This document shows, in pieces, positions 35,802 to 44,213 of a stretch of 64,000 nt of DNA (its first letter is position 1; every line of letters starts with the position of its first letter). The position numbers and the translations under genes are program-made. The DNA comes from Candidatus Zhuqueibacterota bacterium (GTDB lineage: Bacteria; Zhuqueibacterota; Zhuqueibacteria; Residuimicrobiales; Krinioviventaceae), in contig JAFGKD010000116.1 in NCBI GenBank assembly GCA_016928775.1, positions 1 through 64,000 on the forward strand, in the 5' to 3' direction. The notes below the pieces were generated by a model, which had not been told where the DNA came from, did not search any database, and saw only the letters and a program-made list of their open reading frames with translations.

Positions 35802-38444
35802 GTGAAGATCGATCAAACCATATCCCATTACAAGATTCTGCAGGAAATTGGCCAGGGCGGGATGGGCATCGTTTACAAAGCGCAAGACACGCGATTACAG
35901 CGCACCATCGCTCTCAAAGTTTTGCGTCCCCGAGTCGTTGGCGATCCCGACCTGAAAAATCGGTTCCTCCGCGAAGCCCGCACCGCCAGTCTCTTAAGCC
36001 ATTCCAATATCTCCACGATTTACGACATCGATACATGGCAGGGGCGAGATTTTATCGTTATGGAATATGTTGCAGGGGAAACGCTTAAAAAGATAATTCT
36101 GAATGCTGAATTAGGAATGATGAATGTTATTGGTTATGCGATACAGATTGCCGAGGCGCTCAATGAGGCGCATCAGCACCATATCATTCACCGCGATATA
36201 AAGTCAGAGAATCTCATCATCACGCCTGAAGGTCGGGTCAAGGTGATGGATTTTGGCCTGGCGAAAATAGCCGGCACCGTGACCAAAACAAAAATCCCCA
36301 CGACTATGGGTACGATTGCCTACATGTCGCCGGAGCAGACGCGCGGTGATCCGCTGGATTTTCGCACCGATATTTGGTCCTTTGGTGTGGTGCTGTATGA
36401 GATGATTTGCGGCGAGCTGCCGTTCAAAGGGGATTATGAGCAGGCGATTATTTATTCGATCCTGAGCGAAGAGCCGAAACAGATCAGTGAGTTCCGGAGC
36501 GATGTTCCGAAGGCGTTGGCAGAGATTGTTGACACAGCTTTGGCAAAGAATCGGGAAGAGCGATTTGATTCAGCAGAAGAACTGTTGAACGAGTTGCGAG
36601 CCGTGGCCGATGATTCGGCTGTAAAACTAAATCGCGCCAGGCGTCCGCAGAAAAAGAGCGCTCGCGCGGCTACAATTCACCATACAAAAGCGGCATTTTT
36701 GCCACATAAAAAAAGCTTCCTTTTGATACTGATAATTGCGCTGGCTCTGATTGTTTTGATTCTGATTCTTAAAAACAGCATTAAAAATGCTCTGATTTTG
36801 CCGAGCGTGGAATCAAAACGTTTGACCAGCTATGAAGGCGTTGAAAGATATCCGGCATTATCACCGGATGGGTACAAGCTGGCCTTTACCTGGGCCGGCG
36901 AACATCAGGATAATTCGGACATTTATATCAAATTGATCGTTTATAATGAATATCATCGTTTGACCGAACATCCTGATATGGAATACAGTGCAACCTGGTC
37001 GTTTGACGGTAACAGCATCGCCTTTGTTTGCCTTGGCGAAGAAGGTTGCCTTTGCTGCAAATCCATTTTAGGTGGCGAAGCGAAAAAAATCTGCAATCTG
37101 AATCAATCAAAACCGCACCCTAATATCAGACCATTCGTAAACTGGTCGCCAAACGGCCGATGGCTGGCTTTTAGTGATTTTGATTTCGTGTCCCGAAAAC
37201 ATGTCATTTATAAACTTGACATGAGTTCGCGTGAAATAACGAAAATGACTCATCCCGAGCCGGAGCATCTCGGCGATACGTTTCCGAAAATATCTCCGGA
37301 TGGAAAACACGTGGCCTATGCGCACGTTTATAGTCACGAAACCCAGGACATTTATCTATTAAATCTCAAGACGAACAAAGTGCGCCCGCTGACATCGGAC
37401 AGACGGCAAATTGATGATCTTGCATGGACACCGGACTGCAAAAAAATTATCTTTGTATCCAACCGTGACGGCATTCCCCGCTTGTGGTCTGTCCGCGCAA
37501 AAGGGGGAGAACCACAGCCATTGGAAATCGGCGGTCAAAATGCCAAACATCTATCGATCTCGCGCAATCTCCGTCGGCTTGTCTTTTCCATTGATCAGCT
37601 CAGTTGCAATATGTGGCGTGCGGACATCAGAGGACCAGATGCAGGTCTCATCCGATGCAAGCGACTCTTGGCCTCCAGCAAATGTGATCTTTTCCCGGTG
37701 TATTCGCCAAACGGTCAAAAGATCGCTTTTTGCTCAAATCAAATGGGCGTCGGTGAAATATGCGTCTGCAATTTTGATGGTTCTCAATTCGTTCAGCTCA
37801 CGGATTTAATGTCATCTTCCGGGTGCCCGAGATGGTCTACGAATGGAGAGTCTATTTTATTCGACTCCAGGATTAACGGAGATAGTGATATTTTAGTTGT
37901 TGATGCAGGCGGATCAAAACGCTGGCGGAACGTGACCGACCAACCGTTTGATGATCGGATCCCGTCGTGGTCGAGAGATGGCCAATTTATCTATTTTGGT
38001 TCGAACCGGGGTCGCGACCGTCAAATCTATAAAATGCCCGCACGAGGTGGCGACGCGGTTCAAGTCACGCAGGGCGGCGGCAATTTCGGCTATGAATCTT
38101 TCGATAGCAAATTCTTTTTTTATATCAACCTCGGAGAAGTTGAAACAAGCGGACCACTCTATCAGGTCGATTTAGAAAGCCGACAAGAGTCTATAGCGAT
38201 CAATGAAAATATTTATGCCTTTCGCTGGGTGGTGAATCCCGAGGGCATTTATTATATCGTAGCGAATGAAAACAATGAACCGGTCTTGAAACTGTATCGA
38301 TACCCGGAGCGCACCATTGAGCAGATCGGCATTTTGGAGAGATGGTGCTTGTTTTTCGATGTCTCGGATGATGGAAAATATATGCTGTTGTGGTTTTCAG
38401 AGGATTATTCAGGAGACATCTATATGGTGGATTTTTTTCGGTAA
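35802..38444 (+). CDS. Membrane Ser/Thr protein kinase fused to a PD40/TolB-type propeller
   Basis: An 880-residue PknB-like kinase. Cytosolic kinase domain, residues 1-270: IGQGGMGIVYKA (P-loop), ALKVL (Lys), HRDIKSENL (catalytic Asp about 131), DFGLAK, and MSPEQTRGDPLDFRTDIWSFG. A basic linker leads to one membrane helix at about 304-325. The rest, probably periplasmic, has at least eight PD40-type blades (YPALSPDGYKLAF, WSPNGRWLAFSD, WSRDGQFIYFGSNRG). It would signal an outside cue by protein phosphorylation; targets are unknown. GTG 35802 is the start because the kinase domain opens directly there. Confidence 0.93.
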   Translation: MKIDQTISHYKILQEIGQGGMGIVYKAQDTRLQRTIALKVLRPRVVGDPDLKNRFLREARTASLLSHSNISTIYDIDTWQGRDFIVMEYVAGETLKKIILNAELGMMNVIGYAIQIAEALNEAHQHHIIHRDIKSENLIITPEGRVKVMDFGLAKIAGTVTKTKIPTTMGTIAYMSPEQTRGDPLDFRTDIWSFGVVLYEMICGELPFKGDYEQAIIYSILSEEPKQISEFRSDVPKALAEIVDTALAKNREERFDSAEELLNELRAVADDSAVKLNRARRPQKKSARAATIHHTKAAFLPHKKSFLLILIIALALIVLILILKNSIKNALILPSVESKRLTSYEGVERYPALSPDGYKLAFTWAGEHQDNSDIYIKLIVYNEYHRLTEHPDMEYSATWSFDGNSIAFVCLGEEGCLCCKSILGGEAKKICNLNQSKPHPNIRPFVNWSPNGRWLAFSDFDFVSRKHVIYKLDMSSREITKMTHPEPEHLGDTFPKISPDGKHVAYAHVYSHETQDIYLLNLKTNKVRPLTSDRRQIDDLAWTPDCKKIIFVSNRDGIPRLWSVRAKGGEPQPLEIGGQNAKHLSISRNLRRLVFSIDQLSCNMWRADIRGPDAGLIRCKRLLASSKCDLFPVYSPNGQKIAFCSNQMGVGEICVCNFDGSQFVQLTDLMSSSGCPRWSTNGESILFDSRINGDSDILVVDAGGSKRWRNVTDQPFDDRIPSWSRDGQFIYFGSNRGRDRQIYKMPARGGDAVQVTQGGGNFGYESFDSKFFFYINLGEVETSGPLYQVDLESRQESIAINENIYAFRWVVNPEGIYYIVANENNEPVLKLYRYPERTIEQIGILERWCLFFDVSDDGKYMLLWFSEDYSGDIYMVDFFR

Positions 38445-39045
38445 AAAATAATTCAAACGCAAACCAGACGCAAAGAACGCAAAGTCTCGCAGAGTTCTCA
38501 TTATGAAACGGATGACTGAGATGGGTTGATGTTTCGTTATTTAGCAAGAGTCGTAATTTGGTAAAAAAAGATAAAATGCTAATGCAAAGGTGACGAGCAG
38601 ACGCAAAGTAGGCAATGACTTTTAAAATTTCAAATATCATTTTTCTCTGCGCGTTCTTCGCGACCTCTGCCACTTTGCGTTGGGAAATCATGGCGCACAT
38701 CAGCAGCAAATCCATTTACAAGGAATTCATAAAAACACTGTTTTGTTTTAATGCAAGGTTGTCATCAGACCTAGAAATCTGCCATCCGCTGTAATCTGTT
38801 TTGCGGAACAAAACTTGGGGAAGCGGCTATTGGCTATAAACTTTTGCCACATTGCAGTATTTGTATTAAACGATTTTCCAAAGCGATTGGACCTTTTTCC
38901 GGGCGGGATCTATATTTTCCTCTGACAATCGCCCGGGAAACCATCCCGGGCGATCGTAGACGAGAAACCCTATTTTCCCCACACCATGAATAGTTACTTT
39001 ATCTCAAACTGAAAGCAATAAAAATTCGAATCGGAGGTAAAAATC
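38445..39045. other. 601-base intergenic region with inverted repeats
   Basis: No gene is visible. Two related arms, near 38466-38498 (ACGCAAAGAACGCAAAG, CGCAGAG) and 38653-38686 (CTCTGCGCGTTC, ACTTTGCGTT), form an imperfect inverted repeat about 190 bases apart, a type found as dispersed elements in environmental genomes. A perfect GC-rich hairpin lies at 38928-38954. The promoter for the repeat protein at 39046 must lie in the last part. Confidence 0.5.
38928..38954. repeat. Perfect 11-bp GC-rich hairpin
   Basis: ATCGCCCGGGA and TCCCGGGCGAT pair fully around AACCA, about 90 bases before the secreted repeat protein. No T-tract follows. It may lie in that gene's 5' leader or be part of the repeat-rich gap. 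Confidence 0.6.
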
Positions 39046-41160
39046 ATGAATAGAAAAATCAGTCCATCGTTTATACTCTGCTTAGCGATATTGGTAGCTG
39101 CTGCAACAGCTTTTGCCCGACCAAATATAGCCGATGCATCGATACCGCCGATGCCGTCACCCACACGACTGACTCTGAACTTTGGAGATAGTTATGACTT
39201 TTCTGATGGTGTGCGGGGATCATATACGGGCGGTGATTTTTATCTCAATAATTCAATGTTTTTGGCCAATAATGTGGATCAACAAGGCGTGCTGACACTC
39301 GGCGATATCGGCACGATTCCGCTTTATTGCGCTGATACCCCGACGACTGGGTACACGCGTTTTGGCGTACAAGCACAAGTTGGGCATACCTATGTCTCTT
39401 TAGCGCAAACAGGCGAAGAAGGGAATTATATTATCTTTCGTGTACACAGCATGAACGCGTCGTCGGTCACGATCGACTATATTTATCTCGAACAAAACCG
39501 AGTCACCTTGTACGAACGAGATAGTTATGATTTTTCCGATGGCGTTCGCGGATCATTAGGCGGTGGTGATTTTTACCTCTCCTCCAGTTTTAAACTATAC
39601 GCCAATAATGCCGATCAAATGGGTATAAAAAGCCTCGGCGATATTGGTGTTCACTCGCTCTATCTTGTTGATATTCCCGCAAGTGGATACACTCGATTTG
39701 GCGTTGAAACTGAAATTGGCCACACATACGTTTCATTAGCTCAGAGGGGGGAAGAGGGAGATTTTATCGTCTTTCGCGTGCATGACAAAAACAGTACATC
39801 CGTCACTTTGGATTACATCTATGTCAGCACTCCTACAATTACGATGAGCGAGCGAAGCAGCTATGATTTTTCCGCAGGAACACTCACATTCGGCACATTG
39901 TCTGCCGGTGACTTTTATGTTTCATCAGGCAATATGTTCTATGCCAACAATGCCGGTCAACGTGGAATAAAAGATCTTGGAAATATTGGCGACATTGCGC
40001 TGTATCAGGTTCAAATTCCATCGACAGGGTATACGCGGTTTGGTGTTGCACCGATAATAGGCCATACTTATATATCCCGAGCACAAGAAGGAGAAGAAGG
40101 GAATTTTATCGCTTTTCGCGTGCGAGGCATTGACGGTGGAAGCATCACAATTGACTATGCATATCTGCCACCAAATAAAATGACAATGAAGAACAGTGAC
40201 AGCTATGACTTTTCCGCAAACGAGTTCGGCACCTACAGTGGTGGTGATTTTTACCTGTCGACGGGCACAAAGTTTTATGCCAATAACATCGGTCAAAGGG
40301 GACTTCAGGATCTTGGCGCTATTGATCTTGAAACGTATGACCAGATTAATATTTCTGCAAGTAACTACACCCGCTTCGGTGCTGATGCGGTTGTCGGCCA
40401 CTTGTATGTGTCCCTGGCGCAGCAAGGAGAAGAAGGTTGTCTTGTCTTTTTCCGAGTGCTGAGTATCGATGCCGGCAATGTGACGCTGAAATACGTTTAT
40501 CTGACGCCGAATAGAATAACACTGTCCGAGAAAGATAGCTATGATTTTAATGATAATATTTTCGGCTCAGTAACTGGTGGTGATTTTTATCTGTCTTCAA
40601 GCATGAAATTTTATGCAAACAATGCCGGTCAAAGGGGGCTGATCGATCTCGGCGACATTGGCACACTTGCTCTTGAACTGGTTGATGTTCCTGCCAGTGG
40701 TTATAACCGTTTTGGTGTGGAGCCGGTGGTAGGTCATACTTTCGTTTCACTAGCACGGCAGGGGAAAGAGGGAACTTTTATCATCTTTAGAGTCATTGGC
40801 ATCACTGATCAGAATGTGACGCTCGACTTTATCATAAAGATCGACACAAATGCACAGTTAACCGATGAAGATACTTTGCCGACGTCTATGGTGCTGCATC
40901 AGAATTATCCAAATCCATTTAATCCGACGACAACGATTCTCTTTGACGTTACGACGACATGCAATGTAAACATTACGATATTTAACACGACGGGCCAACT
41001 GGTGCGTACCTTGACCAACAGGGAATACTCTGCGGGCACTCATTTGGTTATCTGGAATGCACTGGATGATCAAGGAGCAAAAGTGCCGTCAGGTAGCTAT
41101 TATTGTCGGATGACGACGAGTAGATTTAGCGAGACAAAAAAGTTATTGTTGTTGAAATAA
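39046..41160 (+). CDS. Secreted protein with five tandem domains and a C-terminal sorting domain
   Basis: Secreted protein of 704 residues. After a signal peptide (cleavage near AFA), it is built of five 111-114-residue repeats. Each has the order DSYDF, GGDFYL, FYANN, a GYTRFGV-like strand, VGHTYVSLAQ.GEEG and a VTLDYIY-like strand. The last 95 residues are a FlgD-like/Por-type sorting domain with NYPNPFNPTT and a final KKLLLLK, which suggests outer-surface export, probably through a type IX-like system. The repeats are beta-rich; I do not recognise the family. GGAGG precedes the ATG. A large hairpin follows. Confidence 0.85.
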   Translation: MNRKISPSFILCLAILVAAATAFARPNIADASIPPMPSPTRLTLNFGDSYDFSDGVRGSYTGGDFYLNNSMFLANNVDQQGVLTLGDIGTIPLYCADTPTTGYTRFGVQAQVGHTYVSLAQTGEEGNYIIFRVHSMNASSVTIDYIYLEQNRVTLYERDSYDFSDGVRGSLGGGDFYLSSSFKLYANNADQMGIKSLGDIGVHSLYLVDIPASGYTRFGVETEIGHTYVSLAQRGEEGDFIVFRVHDKNSTSVTLDYIYVSTPTITMSERSSYDFSAGTLTFGTLSAGDFYVSSGNMFYANNAGQRGIKDLGNIGDIALYQVQIPSTGYTRFGVAPIIGHTYISRAQEGEEGNFIAFRVRGIDGGSITIDYAYLPPNKMTMKNSDSYDFSANEFGTYSGGDFYLSTGTKFYANNIGQRGLQDLGAIDLETYDQINISASNYTRFGADAVVGHLYVSLAQQGEEGCLVFFRVLSIDAGNVTLKYVYLTPNRITLSEKDSYDFNDNIFGSVTGGDFYLSSSMKFYANNAGQRGLIDLGDIGTLALELVDVPASGYNRFGVEPVVGHTFVSLARQGKEGTFIIFRVIGITDQNVTLDFIIKIDTNAQLTDEDTLPTSMVLHQNYPNPFNPTTTILFDVTTTCNVNITIFNTTGQLVRTLTNREYSAGTHLVIWNALDDQGAKVPSGSYYCRMTTSRFSETKKLLLLK
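39172..40845 (+). repeat. Five in-frame tandem coding repeats
   Basis: Units begin at 39172, 39505, 39841, 40183 and 40519, so their lengths are 333, 336, 342, 336 and about 327 bases. Protein identity is higher than DNA identity by eye, which points to old duplication under selection on the protein. Confidence 0.9.
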
Positions 41161-41181
41161 CCAAAAGGGAGAGCCAATAAA

Positions 41182-41263
41182 AATCTGAGATCGGACATCG
41201 CCGATCTTTAATCTGAAATCCATTGATTTAAGATTAAAGATGAGCGATTGACGATCTCAGATT
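41182..41263. repeat. 82-base imperfect hairpin after the repeat protein
   Basis: Outer arms AATCTGAGATCG (41182-41193) and CGATCTCAGATT (41252-41263) are perfect; inner arms at 41204-41220 and 41225-41241 pair with one mismatch around CATT. It follows the stop of the secreted protein by 21 bases. It could stabilise or end that mRNA, or be a small mobile-type repeat. Confidence 0.7.
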
Positions 41264-41398
41264 GACCTCGGTTTCAACGCACATATTTTTTAGCACCCCT
41301 ATGCTATGAACATGGCGCATCACTTTCATTTACAGTGTGCTTGCAAAAACATTATATATGCGCCCCGGGCCGAGTCCGGGAACGAGGGATTAAATCTT

Positions 41399-41740
41399 TC
41401 AATCAAACCACTCATCGTCCGCATCAAATACCGGAATGACTGTATTTAATATCCGCAATTTCCCCACCGCGCGGTGGCGACAGCCGGGATTGATTTTGAT
41501 GACCGTCATCGGTTGAACCGCGAATGACTCGCCATCAAGTTCAATATATCCCTGTCCTTGCAATACCGTATAAATCTCGGTCATTTTTTTATGATAATGC
41601 GGACGCGCATCATCTGAAATATCAACCAGATGCACGGAAGCGATGTGATCAGGATCATCAATAAACGCCCGTCGCGTTTGACCGCACGGACAAGCCACTG
41701 CATCGATGCGATCGAGCTGGGCGATTTGATAACGCGCCAT
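41399..41740 (-). CDS. Cupin-domain protein
   Basis: Small cytosolic protein of 113 residues with a single cupin barrel. Motif 1 is HYHKKMTEIYTVLQGQGYIEL (two His and one Glu as metal ligands), and motif 2 is INPGCRHRAVG (third His). An N-terminal CPCG pair is unusual and may bind a metal or form a disulfide. Enzyme or sensor function is unknown. ATG 41740 follows GGAGG by 6-8 bases. Confidence 0.85.
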   Translation of the reverse strand: MARYQIAQLDRIDAVACPCGQTRRAFIDDPDHIASVHLVDISDDARPHYHKKMTEIYTVLQGQGYIELDGESFAVQPMTVIKINPGCRHRAVGKLRILNTVIPVFDADDEWFD

Positions 41741-41844
41741 TCTTTCTCCTCCACTGTTTCTTGACAACAACTTTGACGTTCGGCTGAGTGTGCTGTTTAC
41801 GTGAAAAGATTTTTTAAAAGAAGAGTAAACATGCAGCAACGGGC

Positions 41845-41871
41845 ATAAAAAAAGCCCGGTAAAACCGGGCT
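41845..41871 (-). terminator. Rho-independent terminator of the sigma-factor operon
   Basis: AGCCCGGT (41853-41860) and ACCGGGCT (41864-41871) form an 8-bp stem with a 3-base loop. On the minus strand it is followed by TTTTTTTAT. It begins 5 bases after the stop of the small membrane protein. Confidence 0.9.
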
Positions 41872-41875
41872 CCTG

Positions 41876-42223
41876 TCATTCATTGGTCGTCTCATTTTCC
41901 TTTTCTGTATCGGGTGACGGTTCAAAGAATTTTTTATGGAATTTTTTCTTCCAGTATTCATCATGCCCGTCATTGTGGCCGTGATTTGGAAACGTCTTGA
42001 ACAGGATGTGGGCAAGAACGACCAGACCCCATGCCTGCCAAAAGGTGATGGTCGGTAAACCAAAAATGACCGGCATCAGCCAATTCCACAACCACATGAG
42101 CACAAGGCCGAACAGCAAAGCCATCGCAGCGGCAATGAGTAATCCCACGATAGCAAATCCGGCGATGGCCAGCACCCGCAGCGGTGTGGGCATGTTCATA
42201 AAATGTCCATGATAATGTCGCAT
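41876..42223 (-). CDS. Small membrane protein linked to the sigma factor
   Basis: Protein of 115 residues: two hydrophobic helices (about 15-45 and 50-78), then a His/Asp-rich stretch (FPNHGHNDGHDEYW) and an acidic tail. It lies 9 bases after the sigma-factor gene on the same strand, so it could act as its membrane partner, but it has no recognisable anti-sigma (zinc-finger) motif. The His-rich part might bind a metal. AGGTG precedes the ATG. Confidence 0.72.
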   Translation of the reverse strand: MRHYHGHFMNMPTPLRVLAIAGFAIVGLLIAAAMALLFGLVLMWLWNWLMPVIFGLPTITFWQAWGLVVLAHILFKTFPNHGHNDGHDEYWKKKFHKKFFEPSPDTEKENETTNE

Positions 42224-42232
42224 AATTCACCT

Positions 42233-42778
42233 CTATCTTTCATTCACATATCGTCTTATGTCCTGCAAACAGCTCTGCAAAAACATCAGAGCATATCTTT
42301 TGCGAGCTAACAATGTGTTGATGGATTCATTGGTTTCTTCGGCGATGTCGCGAAATGTTCTGCCTTCCACCACATTCTGTATGAACACATATCGCTGTTT
42401 TTCCGGCAGTTCATCCACGGCGGCAACAATCGCGTCAAAGACCAGCTCGCGCGTCTCGTCATCCCACTCGACCGGAATCTCCTCCGCCAGTATCTCGGAC
42501 AGACTCGTGCCATTTTCATCCGGGACGTCCAGCGGCACGGTTGGCACTTTTTTCCGCCGATACCAATCGATAATTTTGTTGCGCGCGACAGTGTACAGCC
42601 AGCCGGTCAAATTGTCGACCGCTTCCAGCACGTTCAAATTGCGCAGCGCCTGAACGTAGACTTCCTGCACCAGATCTTCTGACTCTGACATCGGAATTTT
42701 AGCGGAGACAAATCCCAACAATCCTGCATGTTCGCGCTGAAAGCTTTTTTCCAGTCTATGTCGTTGCTCGCTTATCAT
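42233..42778 (-). CDS. ECF-type RNA polymerase sigma factor
   Basis: Sigma-70-family factor of 181 residues. Region 2 shows SEDLVQEVYVQALRNL and GWLYTVARNKIIDWYRRKK (the -10 contact helix); region 4 shows ELPEKQRYVFIQNVVEGRTFRDIAEETNESINTLLARK, here split at the helix-turn-helix, with the usual position of Thr-Leu-Leu. A negatively charged linker of about 45 residues separates the two. It probably controls its own operon with the small membrane protein. The stress that activates it is unknown. Confidence 0.92.
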   Translation of the reverse strand: MISEQRHRLEKSFQREHAGLLGFVSAKIPMSESEDLVQEVYVQALRNLNVLEAVDNLTGWLYTVARNKIIDWYRRKKVPTVPLDVPDENGTSLSEILAEEIPVEWDDETRELVFDAIVAAVDELPEKQRYVFIQNVVEGRTFRDIAEETNESINTLLARKRYALMFLQSCLQDIRRYVNER

Positions 42779-43144
42779 TTCACTTGAAGAGACGAAAGTA
42801 CTGAAAAATTATTGTAAAAAATCTTGGAACCGGACACTATCTAAATTTGCCACGGATTTTCACGGATGAAACACAGATCATGTCATTCATTTTAAGCCTT
42901 TTTAGCCTCCAGTCCCAAAGCTTTCTCGAAGCAAAGCTGAAAAATCCGTGTTCATCCGTGTGCATCGTGGCTTCAAATTTGGTTGCGGCCAAAGGCCGCG
43001 CCAAGTAAATCTGTGGCTTTTAAAAAAGTGTACGGCTGTGAATAAAAAATATGAACTATTTTTGCTTTTTTATTCGTTTCGTTATTGTACATTTCCAATA
43101 TACAAAAAATGTCAATGAAAAATCTGATAAAGCATGAGGGCGAT
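42779..43144. repeat. 366-base intergenic region with inverted-repeat element
   Basis: Arms GCCACGGATTTTCACGGATG (42849-42868) and, inverted, ATCCGTGTTCATCCGTG...CGTGGC (42944-42972) form an imperfect repeat. A short GCGGCC-AAA-GGCCGC hairpin lies at 42985-42999. The same CCGTGG word occurs at the window start and near 26424. The promoters of the divergent sigma-factor and aldo-keto reductase genes must also be here. Confidence 0.6.
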
Positions 43145-44143
43145 ATGATCTATAAAGCACACGAGTCGCGCTACGAAAACATGTTATACAATCGCTGTGG
43201 TAAAAGTGGACTGCAGCTTCCGGCGATTTCTCTTGGTCTGTGGCACAACTTTGGTGGCGTGGATGTATTTGAGACTGGCCGCGCCATGCTTCGCTGGGCA
43301 TTCGATCACGGCATCACGCATTTTGATTTAGCCAATAACTATGGCCCGCCACCAGGTTCAGCAGAGGAAAATTTTGGCAAAATTCTCAAAAGCGATTTTG
43401 CGCCCTATCGTGATGAAATGATCATCTCCACCAAAGCCGGCTATTATATGTGGCCGGGGCCATACGGCGAGTGGGGATCGAAAAAATATCTTTTCGCCAG
43501 CCTGGACCAGAGTTTGAAACGTATGGGACTCGATTACGTGGACATATTTTACTCGCACCGGCCCGATCCCGAGACACCGTTGGCGGAGACCATGGGTGCG
43601 CTGGCGCAGGCGGTGCACCAGGGCAAAGCTTTGTACATCGGTATTTCCAACTACTCAGCCGAGCACACCTCGGAAGCGATCCGTATTCTGAACGATCTCG
43701 GCACCCCATTGCTCATTCATCAGCCCAAATACTCCATGTTTGTCCGCTGGATAGAAGAGGGCTTGTTGGATGTCCTGGCGAAAAATGGTGTTGGCTGTAT
43801 TCCTTTTTCACCATTAGCGCAGGGACTGCTCACCGATCGTTATCTGAACGGTATCCCGCAAGATTCCCGCATCGCCAAATCGTGGGGATTCCTCACTGAA
43901 AATGCGCTGACCGAGACGACGCTGAGCACAATTCGGGCGCTTAATAATCTTGCGCAAGCACGCCGCCAAAAACTGGCGCAAATGGCCCTGGCCTGGGTAT
44001 TGCGGAAAAAGGAGGTGACCAGCGTGCTCATCGGCGCCAGCAGCATCGAGCAGTTGCAGACGAATGTCGATACCATCCAAAATCTCGAGTTTTCGCAGGA
44101 TGAGCTGGATCAAATTGATGCCATTTTAAACGAGAATGATTGA
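43145..44143 (+). CDS. gpr: Aldo-keto reductase, L-glyceraldehyde 3-phosphate reductase type
   Basis: NADP-dependent aldo-keto reductase of 332 residues, very close in sequence to E. coli YghZ (Gpr): YRYCGKSGL-like start, ISLGLWHNFG, HFDLANNYGPPPGSAEENFG (catalytic Asp and Tyr), STKAGYYMWPGPYG (Lys), and FYSHRPDPETP (His). YghZ reduces L-glyceraldehyde 3-phosphate and methylglyoxal. As first gene of the glycoside operon here it may act on a sugar aldehyde. ATG 43145 follows GAGGG and opens like YghZ; upstream in-frame ATGs lack this. Confidence 0.9.
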   Translation: MIYKAHESRYENMLYNRCGKSGLQLPAISLGLWHNFGGVDVFETGRAMLRWAFDHGITHFDLANNYGPPPGSAEENFGKILKSDFAPYRDEMIISTKAGYYMWPGPYGEWGSKKYLFASLDQSLKRMGLDYVDIFYSHRPDPETPLAETMGALAQAVHQGKALYIGISNYSAEHTSEAIRILNDLGTPLLIHQPKYSMFVRWIEEGLLDVLAKNGVGCIPFSPLAQGLLTDRYLNGIPQDSRIAKSWGFLTENALTETTLSTIRALNNLAQARRQKLAQMALAWVLRKKEVTSVLIGASSIEQLQTNVDTIQNLEFSQDELDQIDAILNEND

Positions 44144-44213
44144 TTATTCCATATTTTCCTCACTCGGCGAGTCCTGTGCAATATCTATTTTACAATTTAA
44201 AAGGCTTATCAGA

